A DNA stretch of 64,000 nucleotides. Origin: Endothia cerciana (lineage: Eukaryota > Ascomycota > Sordariomycetes > Diaporthales > Cryphonectriaceae). The notes beneath the pieces are model-generated. The model worked only from the letters and a program-made list of their open reading frames with translations. It searched no databases and was not told where the DNA came from. Position numbers and translations under genes: made by a program. Where the stretch lies: assembly GCA_026119935.1 (NCBI GenBank), contig JALRMH010000022.1, positions 434,001 to 498,000 of the forward strand, written 5' to 3'. Below are positions 46,670 to 58,002 of this stretch, piece by piece; position 1 is the first letter of the stretch, and every line of letters begins with the position of its first letter.

Positions 46670-48295
46670 ACATTCAGAATGTCCCTGTCACGAGTTGCCA
46701 ACGCATCCACGCGCGCTGGGGAGCAGTCACCGCACACTCCTTCCTTCTGAGTTCCTTTATGGGGGTTCATCTACTTTTCGAAGGACCTTTATATAACGAT
46801 ACTTTCTTTTGTCTCCTTTTCGGTTGGGCGTCTTCTTCCGGTTTTCCTTTGTTGGGGCAATTTGCAGGAAGGGGTTTGGTAGATTGAATTCAGTATCTCC
46901 GCAGCTGGATAGACCTCGTCTTTTGGAACACGGAGTTGCATTGACCCTAAGAACCAGATGTAGTTGCCCATCTGTGTAGTCGACTCAGGGCTATATATTT
47001 GGCTGTCGTCTCCTGCAATACATCCCTACCGGCGCTGTATGTAGTAGGCTAGAGAAGCCTCAGAATTTCGATACTCTCACGATGGTGGGCTGCAGCTGTA
47101 AATGCTCCACAAGGATGTTCGGGTACAACTTCTGCTGAACCGTCCAGGGCAATTCGAAGAAGCTTGGAACCGTATGAGTGCTTCCCGCCCCGGCATGGTA
47201 AGTTACACCTGAGAGTCAAATTCGATAAGGATCGAGAAGCGCAAGTGGCTCTATGATTGCGGGATGAACCTCAGAAGCCATAATTGAACAAGCGTTGGAC
47301 CCCACGGTACTAATAATGCATAGGTACCTATTTGCGTTGCAATATACGCTACCGTTCGGGTATACTTCCTTAGAGGGCCCTCATGAACTTGAAGGCCCCC
47401 AATAAGACTTGCTTTGGCCCGGGTATGCGGCTCTCTCCTCGTTTCCTTTCAGACCTAGCTCCATCAGACTCAAGGTTTCTCTTGTGCTAGTATTCAGTCT
47501 TGTTGAACATTGCCAAACCAGGTCCACCTTTTCAAAGTTGTGTTTCATTAGTCAGTAACTTGTGGACTGGTGCATTGTCCAATGAATTGACATAATGAGA
47601 ACACCCGCATTGCATGTAGGAACATGTCGGCACAGAAGCGGCACATTGGGCCCAGAAAGACCACAACGTTCCTACGTGGTCAGACGGAGGATCATAGTCT
47701 CAGGCTGACGCGGTGGGATTTTCCCGCCGAACAAACAACGGCCTTCGGCCATTTGCGGTTCGGGTTGTTCTCCTCCGCAGATCCGGCCCCCAGCCTCACC
47801 CAGCCAGCCAGCCAGCCAACAGAGCCATCTACGTGGGGCTTGGCATCCCTCACGGGTCTCGGATCCTTCGGGTTGCTATAAACATTCTTTCGGACTTATT
47901 AATCATCTGCAAAGTGCTGTTCACGTTCCACAGCATCGTCCTACGGCCAATGAAGAAGGCCGTCAGTACGTCACACGGGCGAGCAGCAAGGGATGACCTT
48001 TCGCGCTACATCTATGGCTGTAACGGGAATAGACTAGGCATTCCTTTGCGACCTCTTCACAGGTCTCGACACTAGAGAGGCAAGGCATCAGCTTACGCAG
48101 GTAGAGATCGGCCCATTTCCTATCCCTCGCCCGGGCCCCGGACAAAGGGCACTCACCCACTCGATGGATCTTCAAAACCTTCTTGCCCTTATTACACACT
48201 GAACCTGTCGCCCGCCGGACACCTACAACATCGCAGACCTCTCTGTAGTAGATTCTGAGACATAACGGACCGTCCGAGGACTTTGAACTGCAGCC
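46670..48295. other. 1.6-kb intergenic region
   Basis: No gene recognised. A CAGC-type short repeat (CCAGCCAGCCAGCCAA) lies near 47800. Remaining frames are short and without family features. Confidence 0.45.
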
Positions 48296-48633
48296 ATGAA
48301 GCTCCCCGTTTCTTTCCGCGAGGGCGCGCGAGACGTAGTCAGGCGGGGTCCGATGAAGACATGCCATACAAATGAGTGGAGATGTCATCCCGGTATTCCC
48401 TTCGCTGTCGTCGGCGCGATCCTCATCGGCACGGCGTTTTTATACTGGCTGTACCGCCAGATCACAAATAGAGAGGTATGTGGAATCAAGAAGCCTTTTT
48501 CTTTTCTTTCTTCTTTCCTTTCCTTTATTAGATTCTCGGTGGCTGATGGCCTCTGTGCATCCAGGAACCAATAAGGCTGCCGCGGAGCCTGACGTCCTTG
48601 TTCCGTTCCAAGAGTAGGTCCGCCGCACCATAG
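48296..48633 (+). CDS. small single-pass membrane protein, unknown
   Basis: Predicted 82 aa from exons 48296-48475 and 48565-48633 (GTATGT donor, CCAG acceptor, phase 0, 89-nt intron). A basic N-terminal part with two Cys (MKTCHTNEWRC) precedes one hydrophobic helix, PFAVVGAILIGTAFLYWLYR, at about 35-54. The C-terminal part after the join (EPIRLPRSLTSLFRSKSRSAAP) is basic. The layout fits a small mitochondrial or ER tail-anchored-like protein. I do not recognise the family; the correct splice phase and the membrane helix are the grounds for calling it. Confidence 0.5.
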
Positions 48634-49389
48634 CGACCAGCGGTGACCGGCACATCCGGACTTGAGGATACTGACCTCGGAGGCAGAGCCGGCTCCAGAT
48701 GGGCTGCCGACCCACCGTCCCCGTGCCAAGCGGCCCGCTACTCAACTGCCTGGTCGGTAGAACGACCCCGCTCTTCGCCCTGGGAGATTCTGGCTGACGA
48801 GGGCTTGCAGAGATGGACTTCTCACCGATGAGGACATCCTGGGCGGGCATCCCAACCAGGGCCGTGCCGCATCCCAGCATATCACAGAACGAACCAAAAC
48901 CCGAGACGGCCGTGCATTTCGCGTGATGACTGCTCGACGGATGACTGAAGGGGGGTTTGACAAACTTATAAAACAACGTCTTGGAATGTCTAATCCGGCG
49001 CGGCCGTGTGCACAGCACAGGACGCGCACGAGCAGCCACCGTGGGGGGGGGGGGGGGCTGGGAGTGTCGACTGCGGACGCAATATCACAGTCTATACGGC
49101 AGGTCGATCGACAGACCGAATGAAGCCGGAGGGAACAGCTAAGCGGCAAGGTCGTGAGAGCGATGGTGACATGCTTGCATGGACACAACACCGGAAGCAC
49201 ACGCGAGCATTCTTCTGACCACCACAAGGCCAGCTGGGATGCGGCATGGGATCAAGATCGTGATAGCATACGACCTAAAGAGGCCCATCTGCTGGGAGAG
49301 ACTCGAAACCAGGGGAGGGATGGGGCCTACTGCGCCCATGTACAAAGATTGCTTGAGCGTCCATCAACCTCCCAAGGCCCTTCGCCACG
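48634..49389. other. intergenic region between convergent genes
   Basis: No gene recognised. A G run of 13 lies at about 49044-49057. Confidence 0.45.
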
Positions 49390-51295
49390 CTAGCTATACA
49401 CCTTGGCAAGCTTGCTCCTCGCCCTCAATTTCGGCCCCCACTTCATGAACACAAAAGGGATAAGACTCAACGCCGTGCCGAACAACGCAAGGATCAGACC
49501 GGCATACTGGGACCTGGACGGCCAAGACAAGTCAGAAATAGCTCACAGCCACGAGCAGAGGTAGTCGATAATCAAAACAATAAACTCACCCGACATTCTC
49601 GAAGAACTGGGTCGCAAACAGTGGCGTCACCGCGCCCAGCGTGTTCCTCATCAGGCCCTGGCCGGCGATCGCGCTGCTGGCGCTCTCGCCATAACAGTCC
49701 GCCGTGTAGCTGTACGTGCTCTCGAAAACAAAGTAGATGCCGAACGCGATCAGGACCAGCCCGACGCACGGCCCGACCCAGTCGAGGAAGGCGTACTGCG
49801 TGAAGCTGTAGATGAACAGGCCGACCGGCAGCCAGATGGCCCCGAACATGGCGCCGTACAGCCGCGCCTCGGGCGTCACCTTGGCGCCCGGGTCGGCCGT
49901 GAGGCGGTCGTACTTGCGCATCTGCAGGTGGTGTGCGAGCCAGGCGAGCGTCGTGCCGAGGGCCAGAGCGATGTACGGCAGGCCGGCCGTGCCGGTGGAC
50001 CAGCCGCGCTTGTCGGCGAAGGTGATGGAGATGACCGAGAGGAACAGGAAGGTGACGCCCCAGCAGAAGGCGATCCACAGGCCGAAGGCCAGCACGACGG
50101 GCTCGGTGGCGAGCATGTGGATGGCCTTGACGGACGAGGCCCTGAGCATGCTCTTGATGTCAGGCGTGTAGATGTCGCCCTCGGCCACGTAGCGCTCGTC
50201 CCCCGTGGCCTTGCGCAGCGCCGCGGCCCGCCTGTGCAGCGCGACGCCGCCGCGCGTCTCGGGGAAGAAGATGAAGATGCAGACGAGCAGGGGCACGTTG
50301 GCCAGGCCCTGGATGCCCTCGATCCACCGCCACCCGATGGACTGGTCGATGAAGCCGGCGTAGATCGGGGCGGCGACGGTGCCGAAGATGGCGACCCACG
50401 AGAACATGGCCATGGGCCGGGAGCGCTCGTGCGGCACGTACATGTCGTCGAAGGTGCCGCCGACCAGGATGGTGCCCACGCAGCCGAACAGTCCCAGGAG
50501 CAGCCGCAGCCCGATGATGGTGCCAATGTCCTGCGCCAGCGCGAGGCCGATGAACAGGATGGAGAAGCAGAGGAAGGCCCCGGCGTAGATGACCTTGCGC
50601 CCGACGAGCTCGCAGAAGGGGGCGAGGACCATGGGCGCGACGGCGCAGGCGATGTTGAAGGTGAAGAGGCCGAGCTGGCCCTGTTCCGAGGTCGCGTGCA
50701 GGTCCTCCACCATGCTCGGGATGCCGGAGCTGTACGCGGTCGTCGCGAGACCAATGAACAGCGTCATGAGGTTGAGCATCGTCGACACCATCGTCTTCTT
50801 CCACTTGCCCCACTCGTAGGGGTTTTCCTTGTCTCCCGTCGCGAAGTTGAGCACGAGGTACTCCTTGTCGTTATGGGACACGGCCTCGGTCAGGGTCAGC
50901 GGCATGTCGATGTCCACGGTCGTGATCGGGCCGCAGTCGGGATCGACGGATTCGTTCTTCGGACCGATGTACTTTCCTCCAACGATGCGCCCCACGAGCG
51001 GGAGGCCCTTTTCGTCCCGCTTGACCTCGGCCTCGTGGCCCGCGACAGAGAGGATGTCGGGCGTCGTCTCGTCGGTCTCATCAATCACCGGACTGCCGGG
51101 CCTCGATAACGAGGCACGGCGCGAGGGCCCATGCGAGGTTCCGGGACGAGATGCGAAGGGACTGGAGAGCCCCGGGCTGCCGGGCCTCGACGCGGTGCCG
51201 CGGTAGGATGGTGCATAGTATGAGTTCGGCCTGGACGCTGCCAGAGAGCCCGGCCGGGACGGCGGGGCCGAGAAGGAAGGGAAATAGGATGTCAT
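49390..51295 (-). CDS. MFS multidrug-type transporter (DHA1 family)
   Basis: Predicted 609 aa from exons 49590-51295 and 49390-49513 (76-nt intron; join gives ENVGSQYAGLILALFG). The cytosolic N-terminus (about 1-110) is Ser/Arg/Pro/Gly-rich with repeated SRPGS/SRPGT motifs. The membrane part starts at NPYEWGKWKKTMVSTMLNLM, a signature of fungal DHA1 drug:H+ antiporters, and about 12 hydrophobic segments follow, e.g. LGLFTFNIACAVAPMVLAPF, with the loop motif CELVGRKVIYAGAF and the motif WRWIEGIQGLANVPLLV. The large central loop carries KATGDERYVAEGDIYTPD. The C-terminus ends LRARSKLAKVYS. Function: probable efflux of small toxic compounds or metabolites at the plasma membrane; substrate unknown. 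Confidence 0.93.
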
Positions 51296-52648
51296 GACAG
51301 TAGGACACGCTTCACCCTCGGCGGCAGAAGCAGAAAGGAGGAGGGAGGGGGGTAAGAAGCTTCCACAACGGAAGGAGTATGGGTGCGTAGAGGTGACCAG
51401 AGGAGAAGACCTGGGGAAAAGACAGGGCGGCGCCTACTCCATACTTACACACTCATCATCTCCATTGGGGCGACCGGAACCATTACGTGATGTCTCCAGT
51501 TTCCATCTCGCGTGTCCTATCATGCCTCCGGATCCGATAGTATGGACCATGTCGCATCGCGGACGCAGCAGGACCTCAGCCCATCAGTCCGTGAGCAATC
51601 CACTCTAGGCCGAAGTGTCCCCTCGCGCTGGGCCCATTAAAGAGGAATCCGTCTGACAGATTCTTTGGCAGAACGTCATACTTATCTGCTGGCAAGACAC
51701 GACAAAATCTGCACATGGCAGCGCGTCCGCAGGAGAACCCGCCACCTTGACTGAGATCTCGAGTCAGTGAGTAGTGATGAGTTTTCCAGGGCGGAACGTC
51801 ACCGGAACGTCAAGCCTTTCAGGTCTGAAGTATTCTACCTCAGAGAGATTTGAGACTGCCGCCTCGGCCTGCCCGGCTAATGCGCCCTTCTGCTGATACG
51901 CATTGGCATCATCCAGCGCGCATCCATTAGGCAGCGAAAACCAGACCCGTTGCCCCCTGAGCCTACGGCAGTCGGGCAAACAGGTCTGTCGCCCTCGCGC
52001 GGATGTATACCGGGCCAGGCCGACCGAACCAATGTGGTGCCAATCGGCCCTAATCAGCGGCTCAAATAGGACGGTGGAAAAGGAGGCACATGGGGGGGGG
52101 GGGGGGATACGTGGTAGTTGGGCCGAATCCCACGCTCAGTATATCTGGGTCGTCACGGGAAATGCGGCTCTGCGAGGATCGACCCACCCGGACCCGCGAT
52201 GGGCTGGTCTCGGCAGTCCGCCGAAATAGCGTTCTTGATAAACGCCATGACGTCTTGCCGCTGAAATGCTCGGTCAAGGGCCGCTCATCCAACACCTGTC
52301 CCTTCGAGCCGGGGTCCATCCGGGCTCAGATTCTGGCAAAACGTCATCCGGGGAAAAAGCCTTTCAAGAAGATCTTCAGGAGCGATCTCAGCTTTTCGGG
52401 CGATGTGGCCACAGGCGAGGTTGTCAAGCTGTCAGCCGTCTATGAAGACGAGAAGCTAAGCATTCCTACCAGAGACGTGCTATCGAGAGGACCCCAGAAG
52501 CCCTTTCCTGTAAGCGGGTACCAAGAAGTACTCCGGGCCCCAGAAGCTTGTGAACAGACTCACGACACGTGCCCAGATTACCCCTGCCCGAGATGGCCAA
52601 GCATCGGAGCCGGTCAATCAGTCCCTCGCGCCCAGGACGTGTAGCTAG
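51296..52648. other. 1.35-kb intergenic region
   Basis: 51296-51600 should carry the MFS transporter promoter and leader. A plus-strand frame at 52090-52644 (starting after a 14-nt G run near 52091-52104) shows no family motif and ends against the tail of the dehydrogenase gene; I do not call it. Confidence 0.4.
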
Positions 52649-53692
52649 CTACTCGTCCCCGCCCAGACCGACCATCTCCAAGCTGACCTTCCACAGCCTC
52701 GCCTCACTCTCCGGGTCAAAGGCCCACTTTGCGTATCCAGGCGCAAGAGTTGGGTTCGGGGGGTCCACCGGCATTGGGCCGGCGGCCGCGCAGTCCTCGC
52801 AATATACACCGCCCTTCCCCTCGAGCTCCCTGGCAGCAGCTGCCCAGATGGTAGTGGCGCATCCCTGATCAGGGGACTTCGTGTAGTTCATGGCAACCTC
52901 GTCATGCCTTGCCATTGCGACCTGTTCCTGCACGTGCTTCTGCAAGTTTGTAAAGATACCACCCGGCATGAGGCTGTAGCCGTGGATACCCTTATCCGCG
53001 TACAGCCGCTCGATGTGGTTGGCCATCCAGATAGTGGCCGTTTTGGAGTTACCGTAGGCGACGTAAGGATTATACTCGCCATCCCCCCGGAGGTTGATGT
53101 CGTCGAACTGGACAGGGCAGACCCTATGGCCCGTGCTGCTGAGATTCACCACGCGGCTGGCGAACTCAGGAGATGCCTCGGCACCAGCAAGCAGGAGGTC
53201 CTTGACGCACTGGAAGAGGTAGAAGTGGGCAAGGTAGTTCGTGCCAAGCTGCATCTCAAACCCGTCCTGTGTGACCTCGCGGTTGGGGACGGCCATCACC
53301 CCGGCATTGTTGATGAGGATGTTGACCTTTTGCTCCCTCTTCCTGACCTCGTCCGAAAAGGCCTTCACGCTCGCAAGACTGGTGAGGTCAAGTTCCAAGA
53401 GGTGAAGCCTACCTCGAGTCCCTGAGTTGTTCAAGGCGGAAGCCAGTACCTCCTTGGCACGGTCCATGCTGGCCGCCCTGACCCCGCCGTAGACGACCGC
53501 ACCAGTCGCCAGGACCGATTTGACGGTTGGAATACCAATACCCGAGGAGCAGCCCGTGATGACGACGACTTTATCGGCGAGAGAGCCGTCGAAACGGTTT
53601 TCGTCCTGCAGGACCTGCAGGCCGGTCGGCCGAGCGTCCCCAGGGCCGGCACGGACTTCGGGCCTGTGGGCCTCGGCGTACCTCCCAGACAT
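52649..53692 (-). CDS. short-chain dehydrogenase/reductase (retinol dehydrogenase-like)
   Basis: 347 aa, single exon, starting MSGRYAEAHRPEV; the frame extends 8 codons further to an ATG at 53716. Classical SDR: cofactor motif VVVITGCSSGIG (T46-G53), D101-L-D-L-T, NNAG at 128-131, and active site S185/S186, Y213 and K217 (YNPYVAYGNSK). The LMPGGIFTNL segment after the catalytic lysine matches the WW-oxidoreductase/retinol dehydrogenase-like group, which is common in fungi and acts on diverse alcohols and ketones with NADP(H). The C-terminal AAGPMPVDPPNPTLAPGYA is typical of this group. No membrane segment. Substrate unknown. Divergent from the thioredoxin gene, 1.1 kb away. Confidence 0.92.
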   Translation of the reverse strand: MSGRYAEAHRPEVRAGPGDARPTGLQVLQDENRFDGSLADKVVVITGCSSGIGIPTVKSVLATGAVVYGGVRAASMDRAKEVLASALNNSGTRGRLHLLELDLTSLASVKAFSDEVRKREQKVNILINNAGVMAVPNREVTQDGFEMQLGTNYLAHFYLFQCVKDLLLAGAEASPEFASRVVNLSSTGHRVCPVQFDDINLRGDGEYNPYVAYGNSKTATIWMANHIERLYADKGIHGYSLMPGGIFTNLQKHVQEQVAMARHDEVAMNYTKSPDQGCATTIWAAAARELEGKGGVYCEDCAAAGPMPVDPPNPTLAPGYAKWAFDPESEARLWKVSLEMVGLGGDE

Positions 53693-54776
53693 GGTCAGAC
53701 GGGTTGCCCGTCTCAATACCGCGCAAGATTGATGTTAAGGGGTCAGCTAACTGGACGTGGACTGTCCCTGGTTCCGGATGCGGTCCCGCAGCCAAGCCAG
53801 TGCTCAGGATGAGTCGGCCAGAACTGATAGATGCCTCTTGGGCGCTGGACAGAATCATATAACAACGAGGCCGGGGTGAAAGACAGGCGGGCGCCATATT
53901 TATACGGAAGACCGGCCCGCGGGTGATCAGGGCTGGAGCTGGGCCTGAGGCTCTCGCCATCCGCAAGATGCGGCTCGTAGTTGACGAAGCAGCCATGCCC
54001 GCGGAGAAAAGGTGCGGACATAACACTAGCTGCATCGGGCGCTCTGGGCTGGCGTCTGAGGAGGTGAGGCGGCTGCTTGAGGAATCCGGCTGCTCATGGC
54101 GCGACCGCGTCTTTCGGATTTTATGCAGGTCGAGGCCGGCTCGATCTCCCAGGCCGGGATATTCGCAGCTTGTGCGGGTCATGAGGTCAAACGTGAGATG
54201 CCACGGGCTGGGACGGTGGTCGCCCTCGGGTCGTTCATCGCGAGAGGATCAGCCTTGGGTGGCCGGACGGGAATAGCACGTTGAATAATCTGCCCGTGGT
54301 ATTCTGTATAGCTGACCCCCTCCCCCCCAACCTCGGCCAGGCAGGCGATGCTTGGAGGCACGCGGGTGACAGCGCAGAGTGTCGTCGCATAGAGGCAGGT
54401 TGGCCATGCTGAACATATCAAACAGTCCATATCGCAGCTTCGAGAATGCCCTGGCAGGCGGCGCAGGGGTGCCCTGCATGACAAATGTTCCGGTGCCCGG
54501 GGTGCTGATAAGATTAGAGCCGCCCGCCTCTTCGACTCCCAAAGCAGCGAGAGCCTCTTCTCTTCGACCACAAAGACTCGTTAGCCCTCGAGGGAAAGCC
54601 TGCCTATATACAAGAAAGCACCACTCTTTCGCAGCCACTCACGGTACCTTTGCCACCGCCGCCGATAACACCTGGGACTAGTCTCCACGTTCAAGGACGA
54701 CGTCGATATCCGCTGTGCGACAGAGCATCCCCGTCACCCACGAACAACCGCACAACCACCCAAAAGGAACCCAGTC
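53693..54776. other. divergent intergenic region
   Basis: Lies between the dehydrogenase (minus) and the thioredoxin (plus) starts; contains both promoters. No gene recognised. Confidence 0.45.
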
Positions 54777-55160
54777 ATGACGGTCCAACACATCACGACC
54801 CACTCCGACTTCCAGTCCCTCCTTGGCTCAACCATGTACGTCGTCGCCGACTTCTACGCCGACTGGTGCGGGCCCTGCAAACAGATAGCCCCTCTCTACG
54901 AGCAGTTCGCGAAGGCATCCTCCGTACCGGGCTACCTCGCCTTCGCAAAGGTCAACGTCGACCACAACAGGCAGACGGCGGCACAGTACGGGGTCTCGGC
55001 CATGCCGACCTTCATGTTCTTCAAGAACGGCAAGCAGGTCGGCGTCAATGGCCAGCCGCTGATACGGGGCGCGGACGTGAGGAGCCTCAAGGCCGCGGTG
55101 GACAAGCTGGGCGGGCTGGCCAGGGAGAAGCAGGCCGCCGGGGTCAAGGTGGGAGAGTAA
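54777..55160 (+). CDS. thioredoxin
   Basis: 127 aa, single exon, start MTVQHITTHSDFQSLL. The active site WCGPC is at residues 30-34 in YADWCGPCKQIAPLYEQF, with the buried Asp of the FYADW segment at 29. FAKVNVDHNRQTAAQYGVSA and the cis-proline in SAMPTFMFF are present. The C-terminus has an extra Lys/Gly-rich tail of about 20 residues (LAREKQAAGVKVGE) beyond the usual 105-residue fold. Function: protein disulphide reduction in the cytosol with NADPH-thioredoxin reductase; there is no signal or transit peptide. The spliced-looking upstream leader has no further start codon in frame close by. Confidence 0.93.
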   Translation: MTVQHITTHSDFQSLLGSTMYVVADFYADWCGPCKQIAPLYEQFAKASSVPGYLAFAKVNVDHNRQTAAQYGVSAMPTFMFFKNGKQVGVNGQPLIRGADVRSLKAAVDKLGGLAREKQAAGVKVGE

Positions 55161-56053
55161 GGGCACAGGTCTCCCGCGTGCGGTAATGAGGAGCTCAAGC
55201 ATAGACCATCACAGCGATGGGCAAAACCGAGGAGATTCCCGTCAGGAGGGTGAACGCCATGGGCCTCCCTGCCCTCTGGGCGCAGACCCCGTGAGCCTGG
55301 GGAAGGAGAGCCTGGGGGAGGGGAGAGGACTTTATAATCCCCACAGGAGGCTGCAGTCATGGACCAACACCTACAGTGGCTGTCTGAGGCCAGCATGTGA
55401 CGAACTCAGACGAGGGTCAGCTTGTTGGTATCGCATACTCTAGCATGGAATCGGAGCAGTAATGCTCGGCCAGGAGCTATTGTGACTGTCTGGACTGTTG
55501 GGTCGCGCCTTGGACAGGACATCTTCACCAGGGTATCAGCTATAGCATGGTTTCAGCATGGGATTAGAGGAGAAGGCTCACATGAGAGTCGTTGTAAATG
55601 GAGATGTGCTGTTATATTCCCCATGACTTTTGTTGTCCTTCCCGTTATCGTCGAACCAGCGAGTCTGGGAGAACTGAAGATCTGGCCCTCATCATCCTGA
55701 GATGGCCAGGATGAAGATCAGGCCAGAGATCAGACATCTCCAAACATGAAGGTATTGTGCGATCTGGTCTCCACGAAGGTCTTCATTACGCCTGTCGTCG
55801 GCCTGGCCAATAGTCCAGCCCAATTCGAAATCCATGATAGTACAGTCGCAACAACCTCCACCCTTAGTCCGGTCATCCATCAATACAAGCAGAGAGGTCT
55901 CCGTACTGCGTTTGCTTCCCAAACGCCATTCGCCTGGGACAGTTACTCAGCAGGTCTGAACCTTGCGAGGATCAACATGGAGTTAGCCGCCTTTGACGCC
56001 GCATACTCTGCCTCGACCGCGGCAGACCTGGCGAACACAGACGAAAGGAGGGA
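55161..56053. other. intergenic region
   Basis: No gene recognised. The second half approaches the 3' end of the helicase relic. Confidence 0.4.
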
Positions 56054-57803
56054 CTACTTATTCTCCTCCTGTTTCTTCTCCTTCTTCCTCTCAACCCTCT
56101 CCTCGGCTGCCCCGACTCTTACATCGACGTCGTCCTCGACAGCCAGACCAAACCCCGCCGATGGCACCACACGACCATGTGCCGTTATGTCCTCGAGCAT
56201 GCTCTTCATCTTGTTGCTTTTAGATGTGTATCGCATCGACCCATCCAAGTTCCTGCCGATCGCGTTTGCAGCTGTGATGCCCTTGGCCCCCTTGGCTTTG
56301 ATATGCTTGGCTCCCTTGTTATCGCTGCCGAAGGCGCCACGGATTTCGAGGTCGCTAATAATAACTAGGCTTGAGACTTGCTGGGTAAGGGCACGCAAAG
56401 GCGACGCTGGTCTTTAGTGAAACGAGCGCTAGTCTTTTTTTATCGACGACTAACAAGTAGAAGATAAGGTCTCCCCCACGGCCCTGGTACGCGTCGATAG
56501 TCTGCGCGTCTGGAATTCTACCCTTCGAGGAGCTCATGTTTTGGGCTGCTTGAGCCTATAGTTGATGCTCTCTAGGTTTCAGGTGTAGGGTGTTAATATA
56601 ACGAGCCGCTTAGGGTCTATGCCATGCCGGGTGGCGAAGTCTAGAAGCAGATCAAGGGCGAATCGGATCTACTTGGCGTTCTTAAGGGGCCCGGTCACTA
56701 GGTGCGGCCAAGCATTTCCAGCGAAATCGAGGAACACCTGCCACAACTCGTTAACAGGCGGCAGCGACAGGGAAGGGAAACGGCTCCTCAGGTACTGCTA
56801 AGTATGTGGCCGTTTGCAAACTTCTTGTTGGTCATGTCACTGCCGGGGCCATACTCATAATCCAGACCTGGATAGAAGAGCCTCCCCGCTGACCCGAACA
56901 GCCCTCGCGCCATCCTCAGTTGGGTCTTCAGACGGAACACAGGCCAGCTACCAAGCATCAGGAATTCCAGCGGCGACATGCTGGCGCCCATGGCATGGCG
57001 GTTGATGACCTGGCCGTCATGCTCGTGCCCGGCCTTAACCATCGGAGGGAGCTGGCACGCGTCACTGACCAACAGGGATGGCAACAAGGTGTTGCAGTGC
57101 ACGCAGTAGAAGTCAGGGCAGCTCATGTTGGCAGCTTCGTCAACGACCACACCCTTGGTATTGTGCTTGATGCTACGGAAGGCTTCCTGTTCCGAGAGGG
57201 CAGGAGTTGTCGCAACAATATCCGGCGCTTTGATGACTGCTTCGAGCATCCCAACGATGTGCTTGTCGCTGATGCCGCCGTCCCGCACAAAGTCGCCCCA
57301 GCCCATCTTGTTGGCAGCCAGCATCCGCAAAGCGCTCAGCTCGGCCCACTCGTTGTCGAGGCGGTGGAGGTGAATGCTGTCCCTGGGCTCCAGCTTGCGA
57401 CCTGTGACACGGTCATGCCCGATTATAAGCATGACATTGAACGTCGGGGACTAGGCCAGGTTCCAGTGCGCTCTTTTCTTACCAAGGCTCCGGACGAGAT
57501 TTTCTCTCTGTCGTTGACGGGCCCAGGATTCTCCATGAGCAAACGGAAGACCCTGGTTTCCTGCCGAACGTTGTAGCCACGGACGATCAGGAGGCGCTCG
57601 CGACCAATGTCGTTGACTTTGAGAGACGCGTCGGCAGGAGCAGCATCTCCAGTGGACATGGGCGCGGGCGTAATATTTTCCTTAACTATTTCCTCAGCCA
57701 CCTTCTCGGCAATGCCATCAGCGCACTCGGCAATATTGCTTACGGCGACGTGAGTGGGAGCACTGGTATATGATATGCCTAGACGGTAATCGACGCGCGC
57801 CAA
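56054..57803 (-). pseudogene. 5'-truncated, frame-broken SF1 (UPF1/NFX1-like) helicase relic
   Basis: Minus-strand pieces in order: 57803-57423 (APTHVAVSNIAE, motif Ia-like), 57432-56788 (KGVVVDEAANMS, motif II; VSDACQLPPMVKAG, motif III), 56537-56355 (AQTIDAYQGRGGDLIF, motif V-like) and 56398-56054 (VSSLVIISDLEIRGAF, the usual C-terminal strand, then a Lys/Glu-rich tail). Together they are the second half of an AAA_11/AAA_12-type superfamily 1 helicase. Frames change at about 57430 and again near 56780 and 56380, and no Walker A motif (GPPGTGKT) is found up to the tRNA, so the 5' part is missing. Such helicases are widespread in fungi, often as degraded copies. I see no evidence that any piece is expressed. 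Confidence 0.7.
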
Positions 57804-57906
57804 ACGCGTGCGACCCCGCGATCAGCTTATCTTTCGGGAAGGGGCAGATCCACCTTATCATCTCCACATATATAAGATATTTGAGTCAGATCACGCATAC
57901 AGAGCA

Positions 57907-58002
57907 ACCGTCGTAGCTCAATTGGCCAGAGCGATAGTCTTTTAGGGTACCTGAAAACTATCTGGAAACTATAGGTTCGGGGTTCGAGTCCCCGCGATGG
58001 TG
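57907..58002 (+). tRNA. tRNA-Lys (UUU) with 22-nt intron
   Basis: Cloverleaf by eye: acceptor ACCGTCG/CGATGGT (one G-T), D arm GCTC-loop-GAGC, anticodon stem ATAGT/ACTAT, T arm CGGGG-TTCGAGT-CCCCG, discriminator G. Removing 57945-57966 after position 37 leaves anticodon loop CTTTTAA, anticodon TTT for Lys (AAA/AAG). Internal A box (TAGCTCAATTGG) and B box (GGTTCGAGTCC) are present, and a T-rich stretch follows within 20 nt. The intron holds a second ACTAT that could compete for the anticodon stem before splicing. CCA is not encoded, as usual in eukaryotes. Confidence 0.93.

Noticed and set aside
52090..52644. Plus-strand 184-codon frame between MFS and dehydrogenase genes
   Set aside because: Starts in a G run, has no motif, and its sequence composition is not protein-like.
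55746..56417. Plus-strand 223-codon frame
   Set aside because: It is opposite the helicase relic, whose minus-strand frames match a known helicase tail.
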